Shown here: positions 43,000 through 56,070 of the stretch, in pieces
Numbering within the stretch: position 1 is the stretch's first letter
How the letters are laid out: each line of letters begins with the position of its first letter
Assembly (NCBI GenBank): GCA_009767595.1
Contig: VSDK01007123.1
Coordinates: 66,748-130,747 of the forward strand
Direction: 5' to 3'
Origin: Symbiodinium kawagutii
Lineage: Eukaryota; Sar; Dinophyceae; Suessiales; Symbiodiniaceae
Length of the DNA stretch: 64,000 nucleotides
Notes under the pieces: model-generated
The model's database searches: none
Told to the model about the DNA's origin: nothing
The model's input: the letters and a program-made list of their open reading frames with translations, nothing else
Program-made: the position numbers and the translations under genes

Positions 43000-45530
43000 T
43001 TCCCATTAGGACAGGATGGCCTGCCACATCCTGCCATCGTTTCACGTCCGGCGGTCCTGATCCAGCTCCAGGATCATGTCGCTGGAGCTCTGGCGGCGGG
43101 GGGCGACCAGAAAAAACTATGCGGTTCATGAAGAAATCTGGTCGGATTTCCCAGCCAAAATCAGTTTACTTGCAGATTGACTATGCATATATTCCCAAGC
43201 GTTTCACGAATCTGCACTGTCGAATCCCAAGGTGATTTGACGATTTGAAAAAAACATGAAATTTGGTTTTGAAATTTGTCGAATCCCAAATTTGAAATTT
43301 CAAAAACTGGCCGAAACGCAGTGGCGCAAAGGGGAACAAATCCGAGAAATGAACCGTTTATGGAGGTTAATGATGGTTGATAATGCTTAATAGTCATCGT
43401 TAAGAATCATGGTGAATAATCATGGTTGGTTATTCACAACAAAACTGGTTGATAGGTTGATGGCTAATAATCCTAGTTCATCAGAAGCAGTTGCTTTGCT
43501 AATAGTCATGGTTTATGATGGTTGATGATGAGTAGATAACAACCGGTGACTGCTGGCGATGGTTGACATGAATATGCTTTCTTATGAAGAATCGGGTCAG
43601 CTCTAGACGACTACAAACATCTTCATACAAAGGTTGCTTTTTCGTTTTCTGATCACGATTTTGATGTACAAAAAGACATGAACATGCTTCTGTCAGAGAC
43701 CAAACACTGTCTGCGGGAGTGACGATTTTGACCCATCCCCAGCAGGTCACCAGATCAATGTCGTCGTTGGCGTGGCCTGGGAGACACCCGATATCAGGCT
43801 ACCATAGCAGAAGTGTTGCTTTTGAAACCTCGGCGAGCAAATCTCTCGGTGCTTCTTCCAAGAAACACAAGCAACCACAATCAAGTGTTGGCTAATGCAT
43901 AATTAATGGGTTAGTAATGGCCATAAATACTGGATAGTAACCAACAGCATCAGCAAAAACAACAACAACCATAAGCTGTGAACACTGCCAAACCAGGCTC
44001 AAGCATCAAGCACTAAACACTGAAGCATCATCCAGCAAGCACCAACAAATTGATAGCAAAAGCAGCTGAGCCCGCGGCCCGCTAGGTGCTAGTGCTCTCA
44101 CCAACAGAACCTGACGCGAACCGATCAACCATTTCTAGTTAGTGGTTTCAAGCAATAACTGGAAGGTAAGCAACGAGAATGGGTACGCAAGCAATAATCG
44201 TGAAGCTTGCCAAAAAGCATGATGGTAAGGAGAAGGATAAAGCAACTACATAATGATGATCGTTGTTAATTCGCGGCTGGTGGTTTGAACATGTCAAAGA
44301 ATATGAGTCAAAAGGGCACATTATACCATATAAGGATAATTATTATGGATGGACGCATCAAATTGCAAGATATACGATGATCATTGCAACAAACTGCACC
44401 TTTCATGCTATGGTGCTTTGTCACTCACAGTGATGAGAATCCACGGATATACGTGCCGAGCGCCTTTGATACAACGGTCTAGGACGTAATTCGTGCAAAC
44501 TGGTTCTATTTCAGCCATGTGACAATCCTTCAAAGATCTTACTGCCATGATGTTCTGTATTCCGCACTGATGTTCTGCCCACTGCAACTAAATCGTTCCT
44601 GCATGTTTTAAATGGGGAGTGAGTGTGGTCATGAGTTTCCATTGATCATGCCGAAGTCAACATCTTGATTCAATCCCTCGTCAACCGTATGGCGGGTAAA
44701 TCTGATATTACAATCATCGTTTCTCACCAGCTATCCACAAGGGTTCCTTCTCTGTGTAGTAGGTACTTTCAAAATGACAATCACAAATACAGCATATCAC
44801 AGCTGTTTATCTGACTTGAGTGTATTGGACACTGTAGTGTCCTACTGCCATCCGAGATTGCTGCGGACTACGTTGTATCTCTTTGTGAAACAAGTGACAT
44901 ACATTACAAACATACGGTATCTCAGAACAAAAGCACATACACATACTAATCTGTGCATGATGGTGTTGATCTGATTCTGTCTCCAATGTGAACTGTGCAC
45001 ACATCCGAATCCAAGGGGAGCATGTTTTTGCGTTGTTGTTTTCTACCGTGCAATAATGTATGTGTTTTTTTTAAATGTATGTGATATATAAACATATGTA
45101 TAAATATGTGTAAATTATTGTAAATTTGAATTTGAAGTCTTTCTGATGATCAACAAACATAATCGGGCTAAATAAAGTTCCACAGGCGGCAATAAAACTA
45201 GATGAACACCAAACAACACACGTCATGTTAAACAAACAAAATATTCCACAACATCCAAAGCCAAATTAGAAACCATTTGTTGCGTAAACTGCAGCGGTGC
45301 CTGAGGACAGGCATCTCACAGCAACAAAGGACAACATCGCCGCGCAAAACAAGAAGAGGTAAACCTGAGTAACCATAGAACCTAGGCCTACCAAAATAAC
45401 AATCAACCACCTCAACACGTTGATTGCAACTCAATCCAAATACACAAAATGGCAAACTAGCCTGGAAGTGGAAAATCCACCACTTATACTGGCGTATCTA
45501 AAAAAAAGATAGTTTTTAGCTTTCAGGTTA
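43000..45530. other. mostly AT-rich, no supported gene
   Basis: A GC-rich block at 43010-43130 is open in several frames, but no frame is convincing. A minus frame at 43499-43750 is open with Cys and Trp but has no domain. Gttgatgg/taatgg words dominate 43350-43560. Confidence 0.35.
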
Positions 45531-45544
45531 GTTCTTTGAAGGGT

Positions 45545-45736
45545 AAGCCTTCTCCTCCACCAAGGTGGAATCCATCAACCACCAACCTTTCCTACGCGCC
45601 CGCACCGGTTGCACCTGTCGATTACTTCTGTCTGGAGCACCAGCCTTCACCACCTCGGTCTGGTGTGCCCCACGTCAAGAGGAAATTCGAGTGGTTCAAA
45701 GATAGCACTTCTGCGTGCTTGGATTGTGGCCAATAA
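45545..45736 (+). CDS. putative proline-rich exon
   Basis: The plus frame reads PVDYFCLEHQPSPPRSGVPH and ends LDCGQ before TAA. It is Pro-rich with basic and aromatic residues. The minus strand is partly open. No domain is recognised. Confidence 0.35.
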   Translation, partial: KPSPPPRWNPSTTNLSYAPAPVAPVDYFCLEHQPSPPRSGVPHVKRKFEWFKDSTSACLDCGQ

Positions 45737-46109
45737 TCATAACTACAGTAATCATGAGCACTTATGATACTTGATCCCAAGGCAGTGTACTCAGCATTGG
45801 TCGATGGAGGTGTATATATATATAATGTATATTGAAAAGAAAACAACATATATATATATATATAAATACATATATATATATCATGAGTATGTGCACATTG
45901 TATAAAGATTCAAACGGACACAATTTGAAACTCAAATCCTGCACAGCATGTATCATGCAGCAATCTATCCCAAAGGAAATGCAAACAGTTGCCATTCTCG
46001 CTTAAAGCGATGTCCCTTGCAGCGTGGGCACATGAGTCCTGATCCTCAAAATAAAGGAAAGCTAGCGGCTAGCATAGCATAATGGTCATTCCTTACAATT
46101 CCCTTCCAG

Positions 46110-46253
46110 CGCCACTTCAATAGCTCCACTGGCCACGAATCAGCCGCTGGCCTCGATAATTTCTTTGTTGGCGCATGCCACATCACCACAATCCTTGCAA
46201 ATGAGTCGTGGCTTCCAACATCCGCGCAGGGAGCTGCAAGGAACCAGACTCTG
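46110..46253. CDS. putative exon, strand unclear
   Basis: After a possible plus-strand acceptor (cccttccag) the frame reads HESAAGLDNFFVGACHITTI. Minus frames are equally open. The GC island and open frames support an exon. No domain. Confidence 0.32.
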
Positions 46254-47097
46254 TGATTTCCAACTAACGGCTGAAATCAGGGACATTTCGACATATTATA
46301 TACCTATGTATCGTCTCTAGGAAAACAACTACGTAATATAATGTGGGTAAAAAAAACATCGCCACGTGAAAGCTGAAGGACATAGTTTCATTGAACAACA
46401 CATTCAAATGTGCATAATTAATGTGGTGGAAAGCAGGAAACACGGAAACACCGTGACAAACAAATGGCAGCAGCAAGTGACATGCTGACAGGTGAGGCCT
46501 GGTTGATGTCAATCTTGTAGGTTGGAGTCGAATTTCCGTAAGGAAAAGGGCTCCTGCAGTAGCATGGCTGACGCTGCAGAAAAAACATTACCACAACTGC
46601 CTTCTGATTGACAATGGGTGACGTATCAATCCAAGAAACATGGAACACTTAAAATTTAATTTTTCAAAATGGCAATGTTCTATGACTTTTTTGATTCTCG
46701 TCAAGTGTACTTTGAAAGAACTCTCTGTCTGTGTGAGCCGATACTAAACTCTACTTGAGTCGATCTTCTCGAACCACTCAGCAGTAGGATACTGACGCGC
46801 TTCTGGGCAAACAATTGACGTCTGGGTGACATCATCTTGTTGCTGCTACATTACATGTTCCTAACATCAAAGTGAGGCGGGATCTTACACTTTTCATAGC
46901 AACCACATTGCTTCTCCGCTGCATGAAAAAACATGGTCTCACGCCAACAGGATTGACAGCCATTACTATCAACCATACGGAAACGAACCTGGACCCTACC
47001 AAAAGGTACCAAAAGGGTATACCAAGTGCGGAAACTGGTCATCCAACCCCTGCCTGGGAGAGTCTATGTTAGTTTCCAGGAGTGTACGTGTCAACCC

Positions 47098-47560
47098 TTA
47101 TCACGAATCTTACCACTATCATCAACCATCTTCTCCCAGCATTAATGATCAACAATCAACAACTACCCACAGTTTTGCAAACAGTATCAGCAAATACGAA
47201 CCACTCAAGCATCATTAAACAATATTGACCATTACTAGCCACTGTCAATCATAATCAACAACTACAAAGCACTCTCAATGATAATTAGTAATCAATTGCC
47301 AGCATCGACCATGATCATTAAATAAACAATAAACCATTGACCAACCATTTCAGCATTATACTCCGCTGACTTATCTTTACAACTGAACATCATTAAGATC
47401 ATCATGATCAAACTTTTGAGCCATGCCAACCAAAATCAACAGTTATCAACCGCCATGAAAACCACAATCAACCATTCTCAAAAATCATCAGCAACCACTT
47501 ATCAACCACTACCAACCAGTCATTAACCACCACCAACCACTATCAACCACCAACCATGAG
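47098..47560. repeat. CATCAACCA-type low-complexity block
   Basis: Degenerate AACCATCA and CATCAACCAC words similar to the block at 27.4 kb. Confidence 0.7.
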
Positions 47561-47690
47561 TCCCTGCGAGAACCCACGACCCCATCCGGCCCCACGGGTA
47601 GCCCCAACTCATGGCCCTCCTGCTGCCCAACTTGACCACCACCAAGCGGTAGGCGTTGGTGGCGTTGGTGGTTCCACCCTGGTCTGAAGG
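47560..47690 (-). CDS. probable exon, unknown protein
   Basis: On the minus strand the acceptor-like ctccttcag is followed by GGTTNATNAYRLVVVKLGSR and a Trp/Gly-rich continuation, in a GC-rich island between two low-complexity blocks. A second minus frame is open. No domain is recognised. Confidence 0.42.
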
Positions 47691-47749
47691 AGTCCCTTGT
47701 GTTGGATGTCAGCAGGGCGGCAGGAGATCTATACATCTATCACATGCAT

Positions 47750-47895
47750 GAATATATATATATATATATATGTATGTATATATATATATACAAATTAAAA
47801 AAATGAATATATATATATATATATAAATATATAAATACATATATTTATGTCTATATAAGCAAAGATATGTATAGGTAAATATATATATGTATAAA
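47750..47895. repeat. TA microsatellite block
   Basis: Interrupted (TA)n and TATG tracts. Confidence 0.9.
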
Positions 47896-48339
47896 AACAT
47901 GATTCGTTTCACTGGTGAGGGGTTGAACTACTTCTGCTTGGCCTGAAGTGTGTAGAAGCCCTTCTTCTCCTCGTCATACAGTTCGCCGACATCTGCAGGG
48001 AGCGGCAGGTGGGCAGCTTGATAGGCAATGTGTCCAGTGAAAGTTTTTCTATTGGGCCTTAAGGAGCCTCGGAACGAAGGGCGGTTGGATGATCCATTGA
48101 CCATGTATCACCATGAAGATTATGAACCACCAAAAAAAACTGTTAGAACAAGTTCCATTTGCCGGTGATTCTTCGTGAATTGCTTCAACCGGCTACAAGT
48201 GATGCCCACAATCATGAGCCCGAAAACCACTATGCCAACAATCTTGTGCCTGAAAGTGGATAATGTAAAGAAACCCCCAAGCAGTGGTTGATTATTTGTC
48301 ACATATGAATCTGGCATCACTGACATCTGCTCAAACAAT

Positions 48340-48955
48340 TTCATCTAAGATGTTTTCTGAGAGTTGCAAGTGACATAAATCCTGACCTGTCTGATATGTT
48401 GATGTGATATGCGATAAATTCATATACTGGATGAATATGTTCAACCAGGTTCATCTGACAAGTGCTGGAACATCCTGATTCATTTGACATTCCGTCTCTT
48501 ATTATCCTCTGACATACTTTTTTTCTGGCATGGTATCTGATACAGAACAATCACACATGACCTCCAACCTGAAATGTTTGTCTGACACATATCCCAAAAT
48601 CTTGTCTGACATTGACGTGTTGTTTGACATGTGCTCCGACATCTTCATCTGACGTGTTCTGGGCTATGACATTCATCTGGCATGTAGTCCAATATTTTCA
48701 TCCGACCCATCTTCTGACACCTTGCAATGACACCTTTTCGACAGGCTGTCTCACAGGGTCCTGGCCGTCTCCTTTGACATGTTCATGCTTTGGTCTGAAA
48801 TGTTGACTTGGAATGTGTTCCGAGACTTTCATTCATTGCACATATGTCCTAAAGTTATCTAAGACGCGGTCTGAAATGTTCAACCAACTATTCTGACCTG
48901 GTGGCAGTCACATATGACACGTTCATCTGACATCTGGCAATACTGCAAACATGAT
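48340..48955. repeat. degenerate minisatellite, TCTGACATG type
   Basis: About 600 bp in which tctgacat, ctgaaatgtt and gttcatctgacat words recur roughly every 20-40 bp. It probably arose from an old tandem repeat. Non-coding. Confidence 0.6.
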
Positions 48956-48999
48956 ATGTATGTACACACATTGAATTTTCATCGTCAGGTCCGGTTTGG

Positions 49000-51250
49000 A
49001 ACTTGTTGCTGATCAGACCTTGTCGAGAGTTAACAGTTAGAAGAACAACAGAGAGACAAGTAGAATGCAATGAACCACAGGATAATTATCCACCGTTTGG
49101 AATCCAACCTGACAGAAGAGGTATCATCACAGGTCACGCACCTGCCTTAGAAAAACACAAGCGGCGTGACTCAAGCCGGGGCTTCGTGGACCAACACCGC
49201 TGCCTGCCAAGTAGTTGTCGAACTCCCTCACCAAGCGTGAGTCAACGAAACCCTCGGCCTAGCATGGCGATTCCATGGTCTGTTTGGAGTCAACGAAATC
49301 ATCGCAGCAATTCTCCTCTACCCCCACCGTGGAAAACCTGCTGCAAAACCCAAAGCAGCATGTTGATACAACACGATATAATCTGCGGCTGAAAAATGAA
49401 AAGCAAACTTGCCGATTGTGAAGAAATGGGAATGGGTCTGTGAATCTGGATTTAGCAAACACAAACATACGATTCTTCACTGAAAGAACGGGTCTTGTGT
49501 GGGATCACTGGGGGCTTGATCAGGTTCACACTGGCTGCTGTGAAAGAATGGGTGACAATGTCATGTGTTGTTCCAAAAATTGAAAGCTACTGAAGTAGGA
49601 GCTTAGAGTCTGGAAAACTAGATCATTACATGTAATTCCTGTATTTTGGACATTGATACTGATCCCAAGAATTGACTCAAAACGGGCACTTGGCAACTTT
49701 GAGAGGAGAACCCCAAGCCGAGCATTCAAAAATACCAGTAGAGTACCAAATGAGCACTCCATTCTCGACCACGGAAGTGACTTTGCATGGAAATGTTTCG
49801 TCTATGTTCGTCTATACACCTCTTTTCCTGAAAGAAAAAATAGCAACCTGATGATTCTGATCATCTATTCTGATGATTCTGATCAACTAATCAACTAATC
49901 ATCTAATGATTAGATCTAATCAACCAATGAATTGATTCGAACTAATCAACCGATCAAAATCAAGTAGTCAAGCTAATCAATTATACCAACTAATCCTATT
50001 CCCTCAGCCGCTGAGGAAGCGCATCGCCTTGTAGCGACACATGTATTCCTGGCAGTTGTTGACTCAACGCAGTTTCTGGATGACTTGTTCGACTTGTTCA
50101 TCCTGGGTTGAATCGTTTCATATGGGTTCATCACTTCCCCCTGTTACCTGGTTGAAGGGAGGTGAATATGAAGGGGAAAGGATCTTGTCCCCGGGAAAAG
50201 AGTGCTTGGGTAGCTGATGGTTCTTGGGACCCGATTCCATGAAGAGGCCCACGACAAGAAAACCAAGGCCGGCAAAAATGGATACCTGGTGGCTTTCGCT
50301 AGATTGAAAGGATGTGCTTCCAGCTTGGAAGGACCGGAAGAGCTTTGTGCAGCGCAGATAAGTGCAAGTGGTCTTACAAGTACTCTGGAAAAAACAGTGA
50401 GCAGCGGTCAGAGAGAACAATCCAAATCACCTGAATACGGTAGAACATGTTTATGTATATACCTAGTACATGCATTATACAAGTGTATATATAGTATACA
50501 TCATACAAGGATTATGCACATCATACAAACATTTTGCACATATGCTACTACTAATTCTGATAACATATAAATAGACTGTACACACACATATATACATATT
50601 ATATCTATGTTATATCTGTCCACATACTCAGTAGGAACCACCCTGGTAGTCCATTGGTACCTGATCAATGGACGTGCCCCCAATGCCCAATGAAAGGGAA
50701 TCCTACGCTAAGAGCGCTGGATGTCCGTTGTGTGGCTTGCCCACCAGAAGCCATGCAAGCATGGTTCCTTCCTCTCTACCGGAAAGCACCAATTATAATT
50801 GCCAATCGACGTTCAAGTTGGGATAACTTAGTTTGGCGTTTCAAGGAGGAACACAAATCATTGTTTCGGCACTTTGCAACTTTTCGCCATTCATAGTGAT
50901 GTCATTACAACTGAAAGCTAATTATCAACTATCATCAAGGAGAGGTAAAAAGAGCCAGTCATAGTGTTCATTGACAAACAACCACCTCAATCTACAAACT
51001 CACAACCCAAAATCAAACAAACAACTTCCCACAGAAGCACAAACACCAACAAACCACCAAATAAACCAAACACACCAACTGGTCAGGCAAATCCAAAAAT
51101 GAAGATCATCGGAACGTTGATCTCATTTGCTCCTGGACACAATTGCCGTCATCGTCGCATGCTTCACTCAAGGATGCCGCACCACCGTACCTGGCGGTTA
51201 CCCAAGCCGAGCAGTGCAGTGATTTGAGGATTTGAAAGGGGTGCAACTTC
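49000..51250. other. stretch with weak coding signals only
   Basis: Frames at 49003-49392 (+), 50217-50430 (+) and 50654-50896 (+) are moderately natural but show no domain or clear splice sites. GATTCTGATCA/ACTAATCA words repeat at 49850-50000. Confidence 0.35.
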
Positions 51251-51279
51251 GGCAACAAGTATCCTTTTCAGCATGGATA

Positions 51280-51380
51280 TGGCGGTTTCTCAAAATAATG
51301 GTACCCCAAATCATGCACTATTAACCATTTATAGTCATAAACCAGCCATTTCTGGGGTTCCCTATTTTGAGAAACCACCA
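51280..51380. repeat. family A element flanked by TA
   Basis: 101 bp with both inverted ends intact (tggcggtttctcaaaata and ccctattttgagaaaccacca). TA is present on both sides, which may be a target duplication. Confidence 0.85.
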
Positions 51381-51655
51381 TATATGTATTTGGGTTGTTT
51401 GAGTTGATCACACATATACATGAACATGCTCCATAGGAAAGTCATTTGGAATGTGTGCGTGTGTAAGTATGTATATATCTATCATCATAGACGGGTGTGT
51501 CAACAAATGTAGCCAAAAATTGAGGCTCTCCAGGTTCTCCGTACCAAAACTTCTCATTATTGAAATGATATATCTCAGATACCCATAAAAGGAAAACTAA
51601 GATCAACTAAAACAAGGTATTATTGAGATTATCCCATGGGTATCTCAAGTATATT

Positions 51656-51880
51656 GCAGTGGGTCAAAACCCTTAGTCCCCCTGGTTCCCCTATCATTAC
51701 CCATTCTTTTCCCTATGAAATTGTTGTTGAACTTATCCCAAATGGTTGGTTGGTTGGTTGGTTGGTTGACTGCTTGACCCAAGGCCATATATAGCTGGTA
51801 TATCCCCTATAGTTGCTAGTTGTTATCCCCTATGATTAACCATATTTATCAGCTATTTAACCAGTAACTAGCCACGATAT
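51656..51880. repeat. family D element upstream of a GC-rich exon
   Basis: It starts gtgggtcaaaacccttagtcc and carries cccctatagttgctagttgt. A ttgg run is expanded at 51740-51770. Confidence 0.75.
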
Positions 51881-51892
51881 CATCGGCCATCA

Positions 51893-52010
51893 ATGGGTCA
51901 TCCTTCACCGTGCCGGCGCACAGGTTGCCAGGTTCGAAGGGGCAGGTGGGACATCCGCCGCCGCTGATCTGCAGCAACGCGCCGAGGGGAATGCGCAGGC
52001 GGCCCGGGAT
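51893..52010 (-). CDS. probable cysteine-containing exon
   Basis: A sharply bounded GC-rich island between two family D blocks. The minus frame reads LQISGGGCPTCPFEPGNLCA and then acidic residues to a possible GC donor (atcgtg|gctag). The CPTC and NLC cysteines suggest a disulfide-rich or metal-binding segment. Other frames hit stops sooner. It is part of a possible minus-strand gene running from 63 kb. Confidence 0.55.
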
Positions 52011-52036
52011 GTACAGTCACACATGGGATGCACGGC

Positions 52037-52722
52037 TATGGCGAGCTGGGTCAAGCAAATAACCAACCAATAAAAGCTGGTTAATGGTTAATACGGGATG
52101 ATAACGAACAATTATAGCGAATATATATCAACTATATATGGCGAGCTGGGTGAATGACTGGTTGATGATAACTAGGGGTTTTCTAGGGGTTGTAACCATC
52201 AATAAGGGTTAATAATAGAAAAAATCGCCAACAATAAGACTGTTTAGTGGCTAGGCTTATAGTAACCAACCAAATCATAGGGAAAACAACCTGGTTTAGC
52301 TGTTCAATGACAGGAGAGAACAACCAACACAATGAGGGTATACCAGCTATATATGGCTATGGGTCAATGTTAACCAACCGATAAAAGGTGGTTAACAACT
52401 GGCTATGGATCAAGCAGTTAACCAGCCAATGGCTAGTTAATGGTGAATAATAGGGGAGATATAACAACCAACAACAATAGGGGGTATACCAGCTAAATAT
52501 GGCGAGCTGGGTCAAGCAAATAACCAACCAATAAAAGCTGGTTTATGGTTAATAATAGGGGATGATAACTAACAATTATAGGGTATATGTGTCAACTATA
52601 TATGGCGAGCTGGGTCAATATTAATCAACGTTCATAGGGGATGACCACCAACAATTTCATAGGGAAAACAACGGTCAATGATAGGGGAAGCGGGGGTTAC
52701 AGGGTTTTGACACATAGCCATA
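52037..52722. repeat. composite family D array
   Basis: About 690 bp made of several family D units in one orientation. TATGGCGAGCTGGGT recurs at 52037, 52136, 52498 and 52600, with related tatggctatgggtcaa between. The outer end (ggggttacagggttttgacacatagccata) mirrors the start of the element at 51656. Confidence 0.8.
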
Positions 52723-52848
52723 TTTTTAACATCTATAATATGTCCATAGTCTACATCAACATCTATAGGTGCGTGATACATTTACATATGCAGTATACAT
52801 GTAGGAATATTTGCAGAGTTGAACGACATGATATGTACAGCTAATCTA

Positions 52849-52849
52849 C

Positions 52850-52892
<43 letters not shown>

Positions 52893-52893
52893 G

Positions 52894-52929
<36 letters not shown>

Positions 52930-52930
52930 C
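52849..52930. repeat. (TCTA)n microsatellite
   Basis: About 20 TCTA units with one TCGA variant. Confidence 0.95.
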
Positions 52931-52984
52931 ATAATCTGTACAGTCAAACCCTTATGTTGAACACATCTACCTCTTGACTAAAAA

Positions 52985-53062
52985 GCGCCCCGTGGCGCAG
53001 GACAGACAGCGCGCCAGCTCGGGCCTCCCGGTACTCCTCTTCGGTGCCCAGGTAGCCAGCCT
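52985..53062 (-). CDS. probable exon, unknown protein
   Basis: On the minus strand an acceptor-like gtgctcccag is followed by AGYLGTEEEYREARAGALSV, a natural charged peptide with GC-ending codons. The end is near the tttttag at 52985. Frame-consistent sequence upstream to 53100 also reads well. No domain is recognised. Confidence 0.52.
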
Positions 53063-53099
53063 GGGAGCACCACGAAGATGTGCGCTCCCCGGGGGTGGT

Positions 53100-53312
53100 T
53101 CCCTAGGATGGAACCATGGTGAATCACCTTACAAGGTGGGTGGATGAAAGCCCCATAACCATGGTAACTAAGGGCTTTTCAAAGGTGGCTTTCCAAGGTG
53201 GGTAACCTTCATCATGGATATGGGTGTTTCATCCACCTTAGAAGGTTTTCCACAATAAATAGCTTTCTAAGGTGGATAACCATGACCATAAATGGCTTTC
53301 TAAGGTGGCTTG
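53100..53312. repeat. TTCTAAGGTGG repeat cluster
   Basis: Six or so dispersed copies of ttCYAAGGTGG with accatgg words, partly inverted (ccaccttagaagg). It lies directly beside the exon at 53.0 kb. Confidence 0.7.
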
Positions 53313-53526
53313 TGGACAAACAAATACTGTACTCATCTTCACTTATGTTGGCATCTGGAGCTCCCAGGATCCAGCTGGGGAACCGACTACGTCAGTTCAA
53401 GCCATATCAAGCATCTCTCAAGAAAGTCTTATTTTCCCAGCTGTTTTTGTTAAAGTGCCAAAGCTAGAACTTGTTTCATCAGTTGAATGTGGCCCCAGTT
53501 GTTAAAACAAGGGACCCCAAGAATGG

Positions 53527-53591
53527 TTGGTTTCTTAGAAAACAGTGATGGATATGGGATGATTGGGGGGCATCCCTATTGAGAAACCACC
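53527..53591. repeat. family A element, deleted copy
   Basis: It keeps ggtttcttagaaaac, gatgattgggggg and ccctattgagaaaccacc. The centre is partly lost. Confidence 0.6.
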
Positions 53592-54060
53592 TTATAGGTC
53601 TTCACACATCGTCTCCCAAACATGATCCATTTCATTCTGGCCAGAGGGAATCCAAATAGTTTTCAGTGTCCCAGATGTTGGCGCTGAAAAAAAACATGTT
53701 CAGTGCACAAGTTGTGCTGGTTCCTGCTTTCCACCCCACCGAATCAGCATATTTGAAGCCACCAATCAGAACTATAGACATGCAACATCTTGTAGGTTCT
53801 GAGTTTTGCTTTATCCCTGTACCGACCATGATAAACTATAGTTGAACCATTCTTAAGCATCCTTGGGAGGTACACCAACCAGCAAGGACTACAGTATACA
53901 TCATTCACCAACCTGCGAACATTAGATAACTCACCATCATGAACCAGCCCTACCAATACTCCTAAATGACTAACCATCCATCTTTAGAACATGTCTAAAA
54001 TCACCAGCTAGATCATTAACCAGCCCTACAAATACTGGTTGATAGCTGGTTAATGATGGC

Positions 54061-54150
54061 TAATGATGGTTTCTGATTAGTGTAACGTCCCCTAAAGTAA
54101 TGAAAATCGATGAAACCAACAGGTAGATACTAATCAGAAACCAACATTAA
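54061..54150. repeat. family C inverted-repeat element, copy 2
   Basis: Nearly identical to 1629-1716, including the central gatgaaaccaacaggtagat. Confidence 0.78.
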
Positions 54151-54480
54151 TGATGATCATCTGGTTAACCAGCTACCCCGAGTCATCCAAACGATTGCTG
54201 GTTGATCGCTGGTGCCCAGCAGCCAGGTCGGTGTGCCCTCGCAGATAGAGCTGCGTGCACCTGAGCGAACGAGAAACTCGGGGAGGTGGTGCACAGGTCG
54301 TGGTGGTCAAGCAATGGATAGCAATGGTAACTGCCAGATGGATCTATAGGTTTACCCATCAATGGCAGTTGTTTAAGGGGATTTTCCCATCAGATGGATT
54401 CATTATTTCACTGTGTATATGTTCTTTTAGGGATTTTAATGGTTAAAAGACGGGGAGAATAACCAACAATAAGACCAATG

Positions 54481-54565
54481 TGGTGGTTTCTTCAAATTCG
54501 GGGACACCCAAATCATCCAATAGCAGCAATGTTTGCAATAAACCAGCCATTTTGAGAAACCAGCA
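54481..54565. repeat. family A element, diverged copy
   Basis: It has ggtggtttcttcaaattcgggg, cccaaatcatcc, aaaccagccat and a shortened tttgagaaaccagca end. Confidence 0.7.
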
Positions 54566-54714
54566 TATCAGTTGTATGGATACGGAAGATAGCTGTAAAG
54601 GATCTTTGGATGTGAATGATATGACTAATGATATGCCCAATTATGTCCCGGTGTATGTTGGTTTATGTATACATGACTTTGAGTAACTGGTCAATCTGGC
54701 AATACTCAAGTTCT

Positions 54715-55050
54715 TATAGATGAAACCTAAGCCGTGAGCATTACCATGTAGTTGCCAATGCTCCTCCATGCTATTTGGTTGCCGGACAATAGAAACATTA
54801 CAATGTTCCTGGAATCTCAAGCTGCCATGTGAAGAGTAGTAATCAAAGCCTGCTGCCCCATCCGCTTGCGTTGCATTTCTCCAAGCATTTACTTCATGAT
54901 GACCTCTGCCCTTGAGCAAATATGGCAAATCCGCACCCAACGACATGGGGACCTGGCCACTCACCAGAAATGCCGGAGCTTGGGCCACCCGACGCTTCAG
55001 AGATGTAGACCTGCGTGGTGTCCGACAGACCAGCTGAAGCCTGGCCAAGC
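54715..55050 (-). CDS. probable exon cluster
   Basis: The minus strand reads SDTTQVYISEASGGPSSGIS up to a consensus-like donor (ttctg|gtgagt) near 54965. A different minus frame then stays open for about 80 codons to 54715 and also reads well (GRGHHEVNAWRNATQADGAA). This may be two exons with a very short intron or a single exon in the second frame (140 codons open). No domain is recognised. Confidence 0.43.
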
Positions 55051-55109
55051 CGGGTCCCAACAAGAGCCGGAACGCATGGTTGCGTGGTTGAGTGAATCCC
55101 TGTGATAGG

Positions 55110-56070
55110 ACTGGTGTTGCATCCCTGTCCTCCCTGCAATGTTTTTTTGATCACACCCAACCCCACCTGAAACAAGTACAGTGTTGGCTTACTGCTACAT
55201 GCAATGATTGTAGTTAGGGTGCTCTGGCTTCCTTGTGGCAGCCAATTGAAATGGAAAAATAACACACATTGATAAATCACAGTTTGGTATGCAATAAGCT
55301 GGTTAAAGGACCATCAAAAGGATGCAATTTCGAGGAGAAAAAAAGGCAGCGAAGTAATTGAATGATAGCTTTGTGGAATTTGGTGCTCCTTTCTGTCATA
55401 ATCGAGAGCTCGGCTAATAACTGCCTTTTAGACAGTCTTTGTGGATAAACAAATGTCTCAAAGAACACATAGTGAAGTGATTGTCTTAGGTATATTGTGG
55501 CAGCATCAGCGCATTGCACACGGCGGTGTGGTTCGAAGTGTGGCCAGGGCGACACAATAGTTTACTAGCGGATAGACACAAAGATTAGTAATTCGATGAA
55601 CTGACGAAATCATTGCCAAACTGCTGTTGTTTGTCCTAGTGTTGAGTGGCCGCATGGGCAATCGCGATTGATACTCCAACAACAGTGGGAAGGTTTATGA
55701 CCCTGAAAAAGCAGGAGTGCAGGCAAATCGCCAAATTTGTTGGTCGTGACCAGTGGTCGATCAAGATTATGGTTGACAGTGTTTCCAATGTCTTAGCTTG
55801 CCTAATTGCAGATCGTTGATGCTATATTCTATATTTTGATCATTGATTACTGGTGACATATTGATGATCATCACCAACTTGGTTACTCAGCGTACTCATG
55901 ACTACACATAGATCATAGATAGGGGTCACCGGTGTTTTATCGCAATGACGCGTCATCATGAAAACAATGTCGCTTCTCTCATCAAACATCATTGATGATC
56001 ATTGGCGGTCAACCGTCAACACTTGATCAATCACATGGGAATTCAACTATCATCAACTAGGAGGTAGCAC
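55110..56070. other. AT-rich stretch, no supported gene
   Basis: One minus frame at 55277-55555 is open for 92 codons but has no domain. The rest is AT-rich with ttgatgatcatc words. Confidence 0.4.
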
